NCBI GenBank assembly: GCA_964425215.1
Contig: CAYRLW010000045.1
Coordinates: 1-30,336 of the forward strand
Direction of reading: 5' to 3'
DNA: 30,336 nucleotides
From: CAYRLW01 sp964425215
GTDB lineage: Bacteria > Spirochaetota > Spirochaetia > Treponematales > Breznakiellaceae
Position numbers and translations under genes: made by a program. The notes under the pieces were generated by a model, which saw only the letters and a list, made by a program, of their open reading frames with translations, was not told where the DNA came from and did no database searches. Positions 6,443-14,288 of the stretch are shown here, one piece after another. Each line of letters opens with the position of its first letter. The stretch's first letter is position 1.

Positions 6443-7450
6443 TTAGGCGAGGGCTTTAATCTTAGCCCAAATTTCCGGGTTTACCGGAATTCCGTTTGCC
6501 AGGTTATCCTGTCGGGTTCTATAATCCTTTTCCCCGGGGTAGCGTATTTCGCCGCCGGGATTTACGGGCTCGGAAGCTTTTATATCATCCAGAACTCGGT
6601 TGACAATCTCGTCGGTGAACTCGGGGGTATTGAAGTGTCGAGGATCGATGGCGATTAACACCTGGGAAACCCCGTATTCGTCCTCGCACTTTTTTCCCAC
6701 GTCGGTGGTCGAGTAGCCCCCCGAAAGAATCGCCGCGATAAGGTCTAAGGCGATGGACAGGCCCGAACCTTTCCAAAAACCGATGGGAAGCACCCGCCAG
6801 GTCTTTTCAATTTCCGCCGGGTCGGTGGTCAGTTGGCCCTGGGAATCGTAGCCCCCCGCTACCGGAAGCTGTTCCCCCCGTAGCTTCGTTTCTTCAATTT
6901 TACCGTAGGAAAATTGGGCCATGGCCATATCGACCACGAGATGATGGCCGTTGCTCCGGGGCACTGACATGACAAAGGGATTGTTCCCGATACGTCGATC
7001 CTTGGCTCCCCAAGCGGGCATATTGGGCATGGTGTTGGTCCAACAAATCCCCACGCACCCCGCGTTGGCCGCTTGCCACCCGTAGGTACCGCCCCGCATC
7101 CAGTGGTTGGTGTTTCCAATAGCCACCACACCGACTCCGTAGGTCTTTGAAAGTTCTATCGCCCGGTCCATACATAATTTGGCGTTAAGATTTCCCATGC
7201 CGCGATTCCCATTCCATCGTTCAAAGGCTCCCATGGAAGCGACCCTGGAGGGTTTTGCTTTGACGTCGATGTACCCCTTTTCGATATAGCTGACAAGCCG
7301 GGGGAAGCGGTTTACCCCATGGGAATACACGCCGTCTAAACTGGTTTCGACGAAAAGCCGGGCCGATTCCCGGGCGTCCTGTTCTTCCAAACCCTTCGCG
7401 CGAAGGATCCGATAAAATTCGTTAAACATTTCTTCGCTTTTTATGCGCAT
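6443..7450 (-). CDS. yiaK: 2,3-diketo-L-gulonate reductase (YiaK/DlgD family)
   Basis: This 335-residue protein belongs to the malate/L-lactate/ureidoglycolate dehydrogenase (Ldh2) fold. It follows E. coli YiaK closely across its length as far as I can recall that sequence: GVYSHGVNRFPR with catalytic His44, then NHWMRGGTYGWQAA, GICWTNTMPNMPAWGAK, RIGNNP, LPIGFWKGSG and DEYGVSQ. YiaK reduces 2,3-diketo-L-gulonate to 3-keto-L-gulonate with NADH in the cytoplasm. It is the last gene of a minus-strand cluster that also holds YiaL and a TRAP transporter, which matches the yiaKLMNO grouping. The lyxK/sgbH/sgbU/sgbE genes that follow in E. coli are absent, so the fate of the product may differ here. 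Confidence 0.9.
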   Translation of the reverse strand: MRIKSEEMFNEFYRILRAKGLEEQDARESARLFVETSLDGVYSHGVNRFPRLVSYIEKGYIDVKAKPSRVASMGAFERWNGNRGMGNLNAKLCMDRAIELSKTYGVGVVAIGNTNHWMRGGTYGWQAANAGCVGICWTNTMPNMPAWGAKDRRIGNNPFVMSVPRSNGHHLVVDMAMAQFSYGKIEETKLRGEQLPVAGGYDSQGQLTTDPAEIEKTWRVLPIGFWKGSGLSIALDLIAAILSGGYSTTDVGKKCEDEYGVSQVLIAIDPRHFNTPEFTDEIVNRVLDDIKASEPVNPGGEIRYPGEKDYRTRQDNLANGIPVNPEIWAKIKALA

Positions 7451-7468
7451 TCTGATTGTCCCCTTTGG

Positions 7469-8464
7469 TTATTTATCCGTATAGCGTTTTCTATAATCCG
7501 CTAGTATTTGATCGGTGATTTTAATAACGTTTGAAGCGCTTGCGAGATTGGCGTTACTCTTTCCTCGTCCGGTAAGTTCATTGACGATGCTTTGAATGTA
7601 GGGTTGTCCAATATGTTCGGGGGCGTTGAAATGGAACACCCGCGTTTGGTCTCCCTGACGAAGGGTAAGGGGACCGTATCCGAGGGCTTCGAACGAAAGG
7701 GAACCCCGATCCCCGAGGATCCGCACCCCTTCTTCCGCATGATCCGCCACGTAACACCAGGAGCCGCTCCCGAGGACACCGCTTGTAAATTGGAAACCCG
7801 CGGTTACCGTGTCCTCCACATCGTACAGGCCCCCTTGATTTGTGGCAAAACCCCGGGCCTCGGTTATGGGGCCTACCAGGAAATCCAGGATATCCAGGAC
7901 GTGGACGGCCATATCAAGAAACTTTCCCCCGCCGCTAATTTCCGGTATCAGTCGCCACGGGAGCTTATTTCGATCCCGATCCGCCGCTTCGGGGGGGAGA
8001 TAATGCCGTATCTCCACCGAGCGTACCGAACCAATATCCCCCGCGTCGATGATACTTTTAATTTTTAAAAATTTTTCCAAGCCCCGGCGATAAAACGCCA
8101 CGTACACGGGCAGATGTTTTGCCGTAGCCCGTTCCATTATTTCCACGCATTCCCCATAGTTCATCGCCATGGGTTTTTCGATATAGGGAATTTTCCCCGC
8201 GTCGATACAACGCAGGGCATAATCCCGGTGAAGGTTTGGGGGTAGGGGCAGGTACACCGCGTCTATCTCCGGATCGGCGAGCATCTGTTCTACCGTATCG
8301 TAGACCAAACCTATGCGGTGCCGTTTGGCGTAATCCAGGGCCTTCTCTTTATTCCTGCCGTACACTCCCCGAAGAACCGAATGTTCGCACTTGTATAAGG
8401 GGGGACCGCTTTTTACTTCCGTTACCGATCCGTGTCCTATCATTCCCCATCGAACTATATCCAT
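7469..8464 (-). CDS. Gfo/Idh/MocA-family NAD(P)-dependent oxidoreductase
   Basis: This is a 331-residue protein with an N-terminal Rossmann domain (GMIGHGSV near the start) and the family's EKP motif (YIEKPMAMN), whose Lys contacts cofactor and substrate. A GGGKFLDMAVHVLD segment carries the usual catalytic-region His. These enzymes oxidise or reduce one hydroxyl or keto group of sugars and their acids; the exact substrate is not readable from sequence. ATG 8464 is chosen over an in-frame TTG at 8485: AAGAAGGG lies just ahead of the ATG, and the TTG would overlap the previous gene. It sits 13 bases after yiaL and 18 bases before yiaK, clearly in one operon. E. coli yia has no equivalent, so this is an added step. 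Confidence 0.87.
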   Translation of the reverse strand: MDIVRWGMIGHGSVTEVKSGPPLYKCEHSVLRGVYGRNKEKALDYAKRHRIGLVYDTVEQMLADPEIDAVYLPLPPNLHRDYALRCIDAGKIPYIEKPMAMNYGECVEIMERATAKHLPVYVAFYRRGLEKFLKIKSIIDAGDIGSVRSVEIRHYLPPEAADRDRNKLPWRLIPEISGGGKFLDMAVHVLDILDFLVGPITEARGFATNQGGLYDVEDTVTAGFQFTSGVLGSGSWCYVADHAEEGVRILGDRGSLSFEALGYGPLTLRQGDQTRVFHFNAPEHIGQPYIQSIVNELTGRGKSNANLASASNVIKITDQILADYRKRYTDK

Positions 8465-8477
8465 AGTACCCTTCTTT

Positions 8478-8948
8478 TTATTCAAACAGGGAAACCCTAA
8501 TTTTAACCACTACCTTGCGGATAGACGCTGGCTCGTTAATCGCGCAGGCGGGCCGATGAATATCCCAGGGAAAAAATACGGCAAAACTTCCCGCTTCCAT
8601 GGTGATAAACGATTCGTTGAGCACGTCCGTATAAAACAAAATATCCCGTTCCTCGAATAAGTTTTCCGCTACAATGTTTTTCCCCCCATCCACCGCCACC
8701 CCTATTTTTTCGTTTCCCCCGGGAGAGTATTGCAGATCCACGTACTGTCGGTGGACTTCGGGTTTTTTACGATCCACCGTATCGGTTTGGGCGTCCATCA
8801 CCTGGGCGTATATATTTTTACCGTCGATTTCGTATACCCCCGTCTGCATGACCGTAAAATCATGGGCTTTAAGGTACTCGAGCGCCTTTCGAATAGGCAC
8901 GGGGTAGATGTTCTCAATTCCAAGCTGGTTAATATTTCCAAAGAACAT
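8478..8948 (-). CDS. yiaL: YiaL/YhcH/YjgK-family protein (DUF386)
   Basis: This 156-residue single-domain beta-barrel protein matches the YhcH/YjgK/YiaL family in length and in motifs: HRQYVDLQY in the middle and FFPWDIHRPAC near the C-terminus, whose His and acidic residues are expected to bind a metal. Family members accompany sialic-acid, uronate and ketogulonate genes and are suspected isomerases or mutarotases; the biochemical role is not settled. GGAGG lies before ATG 8948. It lies between the MDR dehydrogenase and the Gfo/Idh/MocA gene with 13-base gaps on both sides. Its presence with YiaK and a TRAP transporter is strong support for a yia-type sugar-acid locus. Confidence 0.88.
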   Translation of the reverse strand: MFFGNINQLGIENIYPVPIRKALEYLKAHDFTVMQTGVYEIDGKNIYAQVMDAQTDTVDRKKPEVHRQYVDLQYSPGGNEKIGVAVDGGKNIVAENLFEERDILFYTDVLNESFITMEAGSFAVFFPWDIHRPACAINEPASIRKVVVKIRVSLFE

Positions 8949-8961
8949 AAGTGGCCTCCGT

Positions 8962-9975
8962 TTAAAGTACCGAGATTATTTTTAAGAATTTTTCGGGGCT
9001 TTCCGATTGATCTACCACCGCCTGAGGCAGGTCGGTAAAGGAAACGGATTTTGAAATAATGGAACCCACGTCTACGTTCCCCGTATAGATCAGGTCGATG
9101 GCTTCCTGGAATTCCCCGGCGCTATTCCTGGAACCGCGGACGTCCAGTTCCTTTTTCGTGAACAGGGCGGTGGGCAGTTCGGTATCCGATTTAGGCCAAC
9201 CGGTAAAGACGACCCTTCCGGCGTAGGACACGTAATCAAAACACGCGCGAATAGCTTGATTCGCCCCCGACGCCTCTATAACCGCTTGGGGCAGGGGCCC
9301 ACCGGTAATTTTTTTCAACGCGTTCAGCACGTCCGTCTTTGACGAATTGATGGTATGTTTAACCCCAAGGGAAGCGGCGTACTGAAGCCGCGCGTCGAGA
9401 ATATCAACCAAAATCGGAATAGCCTGATACCGCAGGGCCACAAGGCTTATTAACAGTCCAATTGGACCGGCCCCGATAATAGTAACGTATTCCCCCGCCT
9501 TCACGGCGGCTCGGTGGATGGAGTGCAATGCTATAGTCGTGGGTTCCGCCAGGGGGCTGATGTTCCAGGGCATATCGGAAGGGATTTTATGAAGAAGGTG
9601 GGCGGGATGGGAAAAATATTCCGTCATGGCTCCATCCCGGTGGACCCCCAACACCTCAATATTTTCACAGCAATTAGTTCTACCGATGGAACAGGGATAG
9701 CATTTCCCGCAATACACGTAGGGATCCAAAACAACATGGTCTCCCGGTTTTAGGTTTTTTTTATTGGGACCTATTTCCACGATTTCACCGGCTATTTCAT
9801 GGCCCAATATTCGAGGATACGTAACCAGCACGTTATGGCCCCGGTACGCTCCCACATCGGAGCCGCAAATACTTACCGCTTTTATTTTGATAATCCCGTG
9901 ATCGTCTTTGAATACCGGATAGGGTATTTCTGTAAGTTTGATTTTTTTCGGCGCTTCGAGGTACACGGCATTCAT
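8962..9975 (-). CDS. Zinc-dependent MDR dehydrogenase, LgoD/YjjN-like (L-galactonate or related aldonate 5-dehydrogenase)
   Basis: This 337-residue MDR enzyme has catalytic-zinc residues Cys37 (ICGSD) and His59-Glu60 (GHEIAG), structural cysteines 89, 92, 95 and 103, and a GAGPIG cofactor turn. GRTNCCENIEVLGVHRDG and RGSRNS resemble the corresponding regions I recall from E. coli LgoD, which oxidises L-galactonate to D-tagaturonate. An aldonate 5-dehydrogenase role therefore fits, with L-galactonate, L-gulonate or L-idonate as candidates. AGGAGA precedes ATG 9975. The gene is separated from the TRAP binding-protein gene by a 196-base gap holding a terminator-like hairpin and two dyads, so it may have its own promoter or be expressed at a lower level than the transporter. 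It begins the metabolic half of the cluster. Confidence 0.85.
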   Translation of the reverse strand: MNAVYLEAPKKIKLTEIPYPVFKDDHGIIKIKAVSICGSDVGAYRGHNVLVTYPRILGHEIAGEIVEIGPNKKNLKPGDHVVLDPYVYCGKCYPCSIGRTNCCENIEVLGVHRDGAMTEYFSHPAHLLHKIPSDMPWNISPLAEPTTIALHSIHRAAVKAGEYVTIIGAGPIGLLISLVALRYQAIPILVDILDARLQYAASLGVKHTINSSKTDVLNALKKITGGPLPQAVIEASGANQAIRACFDYVSYAGRVVFTGWPKSDTELPTALFTKKELDVRGSRNSAGEFQEAIDLIYTGNVDVGSIISKSVSFTDLPQAVVDQSESPEKFLKIISVL

Positions 9976-10022
9976 AAAAGATTCTCCTAAAAAAAGTCCG
10001 AAACTGGAACGTAGAAGTTACT

Positions 10023-10047
10023 TCAAAAGTCTGTTACTTTTAAAATA
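10023..10047. promoter_or_regulatory. Imperfect dyad upstream of the LgoD-like gene
   Basis: TTCAAAAGT (10022-10030) and ACTTTTAAA (10036-10044) pair at eight of nine positions. The dyad lies about 50-70 bases ahead of the LgoD-like start and next to the longer dyad at 10071-10095. It is a candidate operator half of a tandem pair; the function is inferred only from position and symmetry. Confidence 0.3.
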
Positions 10048-10070
10048 ACCGTGCAAATCTAAGGTAGCCT

Positions 10071-10095
10071 TTTCAAAACTCCCTGAGTTTTGAAA
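10071..10095. promoter_or_regulatory. Perfect 11-bp inverted repeat, candidate operator
   Basis: TTTCAAAACTC (10071-10081), a 3-base spacer and GAGTTTTGAAA (10085-10095) form a perfect dyad. It lies in the gap between the TRAP binding-protein gene and the LgoD-like gene. There is no T run on either side, which argues against a terminator. It may be a protein-binding site or an mRNA processing or stabilising hairpin that sets different expression of the two operon halves. Confidence 0.45.
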
Positions 10096-10127
10096 GAGTC
10101 TCGATATATTTTTAAAAGTGGACTTAG

Positions 10128-10158
10128 AAGGAAGACGGACTCAAAGCCCGCCTTCCTT
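10128..10158 (-). terminator. Terminator-like hairpin after the TRAP binding-protein gene
   Basis: Read on the minus strand, a 13-bp stem (two G-U pairs) begins AAGGAAGGCGGGC, has a TTTGA loop and closes with the complementary arm, 13 bases beyond the binding-protein stop codon. The sequence after it has only scattered T residues. It probably acts as a partial terminator or 3' stabiliser, giving more transporter than enzyme mRNA. Confidence 0.6.
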
Positions 10159-10171
10159 AAAACGTAATCTA

Positions 10172-11176
10172 TCAGCGGGCGTCGAGGATCGCTTTTACGA
10201 GTCCGTTCTTGTAGGTGTTTTCGTAGTCATCCCACATGGGGGCCGTGATATCCTGGAACGCTTTAATATTGGATACTTCATTAAACTTTACGCCGGCGGC
10301 TTCCAGTTTGGTAACAATATCCTTTTCGTTGGTGTTCCACAGGGAGCGTTCGTAATCGATAGCCTTGGCCGCTTCTTCCTTAATAATGGCTTTGTAATTA
10401 TCGGGAAGCTTGGCCCACGTTTTTCCGGAAATAGCGAGCAGATCCGGGGTCATCCAATGGCGGGTGTAGGATACGTACTTGGTAACCTCGTAAAGCTTCA
10501 GGGTGTACAGGGTGGTGGGGCTGTTTTCCCAACCGTCGATAACCTTCTGCTGAAGGGCCGAATAGACATCCGCCTGGTTCATCGGCGTGGCGATGGCGCC
10601 CATCTTATTTACCCCTTCCAGGGTGATCTTGGTACCGATGGTTCGAATCTTAAGTCCCTTAAGATCCTCGGGGGAGTTGATGGGCCGGATATTGTTCATC
10701 ATACTTCGGGACCCGCCGTAGAAGTAGCCCAGGGGCTCAAAGCCCTTGGCCCGCAGAGCGGCCGCAAGAATATCGCCGGCCTTACCCGCTAAGGAGCGGT
10801 ACAGGTGATCTTCGCTGACGAAAATAAAAGGTTCCGCCAGAATATTGATTTCGGGAACGTAGTTGGCAAAGGTACCGGCAAACTGGTTGCAAATATCGAT
10901 GGTCCCCAGCTGAAGCCCCTCTACCATTTCCGCGTTACCGCCCAATTGACTGTTCGGGAACAGCTGGATATCGACCTTTCCGTTGGTCCGCGCTTTTACG
11001 GCGTCGGAAAGCTTCTGCAAACCCTGGTTCATGGGGTGATCCATGGGCAGGGTATTGGTCGCCCGAAGGACAAAGGTCTGATCCTGGGCCGGAGCGGCTT
11101 TGGATTCGGATGCCCCGTTGGCGAATACCATGCCCGCCACCGATAGAAGCGCTAAAACCGTTACAATCTTCCGCAT
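10172..11176 (-). CDS. yiaO: TRAP transporter substrate-binding protein (DctP/YiaO family)
   Basis: This is a 334-residue periplasmic binding protein. A signal peptide (MRKIVTVLALLSVAGMVFA) is followed by NGASES, a pattern common in Treponema binding proteins. The mature part has the DctP features: LPMDHPMNQGLQKLSD, LFPNSQLGG, and LKGLKIRT, whose Arg normally makes a salt bridge with the ligand carboxylate. The ligand is therefore an organic or sugar acid. Genome context with YiaK suggests a diketo- or ketogulonate-like compound; gluconate- or uronate-type ligands are also possible. The start is ATG 11176, with GGAGG just upstream; an earlier in-frame TTG lies on that ribosome site. It follows the large permease gene by 17 bases. 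Confidence 0.9.
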   Translation of the reverse strand: MRKIVTVLALLSVAGMVFANGASESKAAPAQDQTFVLRATNTLPMDHPMNQGLQKLSDAVKARTNGKVDIQLFPNSQLGGNAEMVEGLQLGTIDICNQFAGTFANYVPEINILAEPFIFVSEDHLYRSLAGKAGDILAAALRAKGFEPLGYFYGGSRSMMNNIRPINSPEDLKGLKIRTIGTKITLEGVNKMGAIATPMNQADVYSALQQKVIDGWENSPTTLYTLKLYEVTKYVSYTRHWMTPDLLAISGKTWAKLPDNYKAIIKEEAAKAIDYERSLWNTNEKDIVTKLEAAGVKFNEVSNIKAFQDITAPMWDDYENTYKNGLVKAILDAR

Positions 11177-11193
11177 AAAAACCTCCAAAGAAA

Positions 11194-12477
11194 CTATTTA
11201 AGGTACCCGGTCAGACCGGGTATGAAGAGCGAAATTTGGGGAATAAAAATAACCAGGAGCAGGACAACGACCATGGCGAGTAAATACCGGAAGTAGGTGC
11301 TTAGAATTTCACTTAAGCGGGCTTTGGAAATTCCTGTAGCTACAAAGAGAGCAATACCCACCGGGGGTGTACACTGGCCGATGGCCATATTCACGATGGT
11401 CATTATACCAAAATGGATGGGATGTACCCCTAATTTTTGCACCACCGGCCAAATGATCGGAACAACGATGATGATAATCGCCGAGGGGTCCAAAAAGGTT
11501 CCTAAAATGATAAAGAGAAGGTTTATCAACAATAAAAGAAGAATTTTACTATGGGTCAGGGATACCAGGTAGTTGGCTATTTGTATGGGAATCTGTTCGG
11601 CCGTCAGGACCCAGCCAAAGCTGGACGCTGCGGCTATGGTTAGAACCACCACTCCTGTGGTTAGGGCCGATCCGGTAAGCACGTTAAACATATTTTTAAA
11701 ATTTAATTCCTTGTATACAAAAAAACCTACCACAAAGGCGTACAGAGCGGCGATAACCGAAGATTCGGTGGGAGTAAAAATCCCGCTCACGATGCCTCCG
11801 ACGATAATCACCACGGTAAAGAGGGCCAGAAACGAATCGACCAGAGATTTAAACATCTCTTTGATAGACGCCCGGGGTTCCGGATCGATTTTTCGCACCT
11901 TGGTATAAATATAATTGACCACCATTAAGGAAAGACCCACCAAGATGCCCGGTATAATCCCTCCCATAAACAATCCGCCGATAGAAATACCTGCGGTTAC
12001 CCCAAGGATGATCATGGGAATACTGGGGGGAATGATGATGCCAATGGACCCGGCGGTGGCTATAACGCTGGTGGCGATATCCTTACCGTACCCCTTTTGC
12101 TTCATCGCCGGAATCATAAGACTTCCGATAGCCGCCGTATCCGCCGCTGCGGCCCCCGAAAGTCCGGCAAAGAACATGGCCGCTATCACGCTGGCGTTGG
12201 CCAGGCCTCCCCGAACGTGGCCGATCAGGTTTGAGGCTAATTTTACCAGCCGTTTCGATATGCCCCCGTTATCCATAAAGCCGCCGGCCAGGATGAAGAA
12301 TGGTACCGCGATAAGGCTAAAATTATCCGTGGCGCGGAACATTTTTACCACGATGGCGATTAGATCCAGGTTGCTGAAAAACGTTATGGACACCACTGTG
12401 GATATGAGGAGGCAAAACGATACGGGCATTTCTAAAAGCATGAGGACGATAAAAGTAATAAATAGGGACGCTATCAT
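11194..12477 (-). CDS. yiaN: TRAP transporter large permease subunit (DctM/YiaN family)
   Basis: This 427-residue integral membrane protein has the length and about twelve hydrophobic segments expected of DctM. Recognisable family segments are PFFILAGGFMDNGGISKRLV, GGLANASVIAAMFFAGLSGAAAADTAAIGS, SIGIIIPPSIPMIILG and the C-terminal GQCTPPVGIALFVATG. It is the sodium-coupled transport channel that receives substrate from the binding protein. Its ATG overlaps the stop of the small subunit gene in an ATGA arrangement, so the two are translationally coupled. The order small subunit, large subunit, binding protein is a common TRAP layout. Confidence 0.95.
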   Translation of the reverse strand: MIASLFITFIVLMLLEMPVSFCLLISTVVSITFFSNLDLIAIVVKMFRATDNFSLIAVPFFILAGGFMDNGGISKRLVKLASNLIGHVRGGLANASVIAAMFFAGLSGAAAADTAAIGSLMIPAMKQKGYGKDIATSVIATAGSIGIIIPPSIPMIILGVTAGISIGGLFMGGIIPGILVGLSLMVVNYIYTKVRKIDPEPRASIKEMFKSLVDSFLALFTVVIIVGGIVSGIFTPTESSVIAALYAFVVGFFVYKELNFKNMFNVLTGSALTTGVVVLTIAAASSFGWVLTAEQIPIQIANYLVSLTHSKILLLLLINLLFIILGTFLDPSAIIIIVVPIIWPVVQKLGVHPIHFGIMTIVNMAIGQCTPPVGIALFVATGISKARLSEILSTYFRYLLAMVVVLLLVIFIPQISLFIPGLTGYLK

Positions 12478-12995
12478 TTAACCGCTCCTTCGGTGGCTTC
12501 CAAATTGAAAATCACTTCCAAAGTTTTCTCTATACCATGAAGAAAAATAAAGGCTCCACAAACCGGCATGGACAGGTACGCCCAGGCCATGGAAATAGGC
12601 AGAATGTTCATCCTTTGAATACTATTAGCAACCGTTAGTTTGGCTCCCATTATTAAAATGAAGAGGGAGAAAACTATAATGAGGATCCAGGTAAAAATGT
12701 TGATCGGCCTTACGATGGCCGATGGAACTTTCTTCATCAGCAAATCCACCGAAAAGTGAGATTTCGTGTAGATCGCCATGCTCGCGCCGATAAAACTGAC
12801 CCAGGTAAACGAATAGGTAAGCAACTCTTCCGACCAACCAATCGGGCTTTTTAAAATGAAACGGGAAAACACCTGGAGAAATCCAAAAATCAGCATTCCG
12901 ATAAGCAGTACTAAAAGCAGTATTTTTTCAAATGTTAGAACTATCTTATTTATTTTTGAAATAATCCCCATCACGGCGCTTAATCCGGTGTTCAT
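12474..12995 (-). CDS. yiaM: TRAP transporter small permease subunit (DctQ/YiaM family)
   Basis: This 173-residue protein has four predicted membrane helices (about residues 20-45, 60-80, 100-120 and 140-160) and the DctQ signature region GWSEELLTYSFTWVSFIGASMAIYTKSHF. It partners the large subunit in the inner membrane. It is the first gene of the minus-strand operon. A strong GGAGGTGAGGGGG-type ribosome site precedes ATG 12995, and a predicted promoter with a LacI-type operator lies about 50-100 bases upstream. Confidence 0.92.
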   Translation of the reverse strand: MNTGLSAVMGIISKINKIVLTFEKILLLVLLIGMLIFGFLQVFSRFILKSPIGWSEELLTYSFTWVSFIGASMAIYTKSHFSVDLLMKKVPSAIVRPINIFTWILIIVFSLFILIMGAKLTVANSIQRMNILPISMAWAYLSMPVCGAFIFLHGIEKTLEVIFNLEATEGAVK

Positions 12996-13043
12996 ATAAC
13001 CCCCTCACCTCCGTATTGTCGCGCTCCGATTTCTCTGTTAAAA

Positions 13044-13061
13044 ATTGAAAGCGCTTTCAAT
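13044..13061. promoter_or_regulatory. LacI/GalR-family operator
   Basis: ATTGAAAGCGCTTTCAAT is a perfect 18-bp palindrome with the central CG typical of LacI/GalR-family operators. It begins nine bases after the predicted -10 box of the TRAP operon, covering the early transcribed region, so binding would block transcription. The adjacent divergent gene at 13187 encodes a LacI-family protein, the obvious candidate regulator. Confidence 0.88.
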
Positions 13062-13069
13062 ATTTTTGA

Positions 13070-13098
13070 ATGATACCACGGTTTATCTAGGAACGCAA
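13070..13098 (-). promoter_or_regulatory. Promoter of the TRAP/yia-like operon
   Basis: On the minus strand TTGCGT (13098-13093) is followed after 17 bases by TATCAT (13075-13070), with a TGG immediately before the -10 giving an extended -10 element. The transcription start should fall near 13063, directly beside the LacI-type palindrome. Confidence 0.7.
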
Positions 13099-13148
13099 GA
13101 AAAATATTCGATAAAAGTTTCAAATTATTTTATATTCTCCCCTAGGTA

Positions 13149-13157
13149 TGCTATGAT
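13149..13157 (+). promoter_or_regulatory. Extended -10 promoter of the LacI-family gene
   Basis: TGCTATGAT is an extended -10 element (TGn followed by TATGAT at 13152-13157), 29 bases before the lacI-type start codon. No convincing -35 box is seen, which is acceptable for extended -10 promoters. The LacI-type operator lies about 90 bases upstream, so any autoregulation would be indirect or by looping. Confidence 0.45.
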
Positions 13158-13186
13158 GCGTCGAGGTATTTAAGAGGCAGTTTAAA

Positions 13187-14176
13187 ATGAATATATACGA
13201 TATCGCCGCGGAAGCGGATGTGTCCATTACAACGGTTTCTCGGGTTCTTAATAAGCACCCCAACGTGTCCGCTAGAACTCGGCAAAGGGTTATGTCGGTA
13301 TTGGAAAAATACGATTACCACCCCAATCAGTTAGCCCGGGGCTTGGTCACCAAATCGACCCACACCATTGGGGTTTTGACGGTGGACGTACGGGACGCCC
13401 AATACGCCAACGAGGCGTACATTATCGAACAGGAAAGCGAGAAACTGGGTTACTCGGTTTTGCTTTGTAATACCGGAGGGAATCCGGATACCCAGATCCG
13501 GTATATGAAACTTCTTTTGGAAAAGAGGGTTGATGGTATTATTCTCGTGGGGTCCGTATTTAACGATTCCCGGATTGACGAGGGAATCCGTCAATTTTCC
13601 CATTCCAGTCCTATCATGATGATCAACGGGTCCTTGACGGGTCCGAATATCTACTCGGTGTTTTGTGATAACGGCATTGGTATGCGAAGGGCCACCGAAC
13701 ACTTGCTTGAACGGGGCAGGACTCAAATTTGTTATATCCAGGATACGTTTACCTACAGCGGTTATTGCAAGGCCGATGGGTATAAAGCCGCCCTTAAAGA
13801 GGCGGGCTTACCGGTGGAAGATCGCCGACATATCAAAATAGACCATGGTTTGGATGGGGGCCGACGGGCGGTGGATAGTTTTATAGAACAAAAAATTCCC
13901 TTTGACGCGATTATGGCCGGCGAGGATATTACCGCCTTGGGGGCTTTTAAACGTTTACAGGCCTTGGGCTACCGGATCCCCGAAGATGTGGCCGTGGTAG
14001 GCTTTAACAACTCTATTTTTTCCCAATGTTCCGAACCGGAAATGACCACCGTGGACACCCAAATGTACGATCGTCTGTCTCTGGCGGTTCGGTTACTCTA
14101 CGATGTTCTTAACGGTAAGACTGTTCCGCCGACGACTCTTTTTATTCCACAACTGCTGATAAAGGGAAGCAGTTGA
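13187..14176 (+). CDS. LacI/GalR-family transcriptional regulator
   Basis: This is a 329-residue repressor of standard family length. The N-terminal helix-turn-helix and hinge (residues 1-60) show IYDIAAEADVSITTVSRVLN and then YHPNQLARGLV. The rest is a periplasmic-binding-protein-like effector domain (TIGVLTVDVRD, VDGIILVGS, FDAIMAGEDITALGAF, VAVVGFNN). AAGAGG (13172-13177) precedes ATG 13187. It is transcribed away from the TRAP operon and toward kduI. A perfect operator of this family stands at 13044-13061, so it most likely represses the TRAP/yia-like operon and releases it when a sugar acid or intermediate binds. The effector identity is unknown. Confidence 0.93.
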   Translation: MNIYDIAAEADVSITTVSRVLNKHPNVSARTRQRVMSVLEKYDYHPNQLARGLVTKSTHTIGVLTVDVRDAQYANEAYIIEQESEKLGYSVLLCNTGGNPDTQIRYMKLLLEKRVDGIILVGSVFNDSRIDEGIRQFSHSSPIMMINGSLTGPNIYSVFCDNGIGMRRATEHLLERGRTQICYIQDTFTYSGYCKADGYKAALKEAGLPVEDRRHIKIDHGLDGGRRAVDSFIEQKIPFDAIMAGEDITALGAFKRLQALGYRIPEDVAVVGFNNSIFSQCSEPEMTTVDTQMYDRLSLAVRLLYDVLNGKTVPPTTLFIPQLLIKGSS

Positions 14177-14267
14177 ACCGGTCTGATATCGCGAAAGTGT
14201 TATTAATTACCCGTGAGGCTCTATTAAAAGCATCATATTCATAAAAAGCCTTCCTTGGTTTTAAAAA

Positions 14268-14282
14268 TGAAATAATGTTCCA
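14268..14282. promoter_or_regulatory. KdgR-like site upstream of kduI
   Basis: TGAAATAATGTTCCA has the same 6-3-6 architecture as the palindrome at 3564-3578 and departs from the recalled KdgR pattern at one arm position. It ends six bases before the -35 box of the kduI promoter. The imperfect right arm makes this weaker than the first site; shared regulation of both operons is inferred. Confidence 0.4.
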
Positions 14283-14288
14283 AAATTA

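Noticed and set aside
10071..10095. 11-bp dyad as a rho-independent terminator
   Set aside because: There is no T run on either strand and no + strand gene ends upstream of it.
10118..10792. Long + strand open frame opposite the TRAP binding-protein gene, and a similar series at 11297-12481
   Set aside because: These lie antisense to genes with clear TRAP motifs and signal peptide, and show no ribosome site or recognisable domain. They are shadows of GC-skewed codon use.
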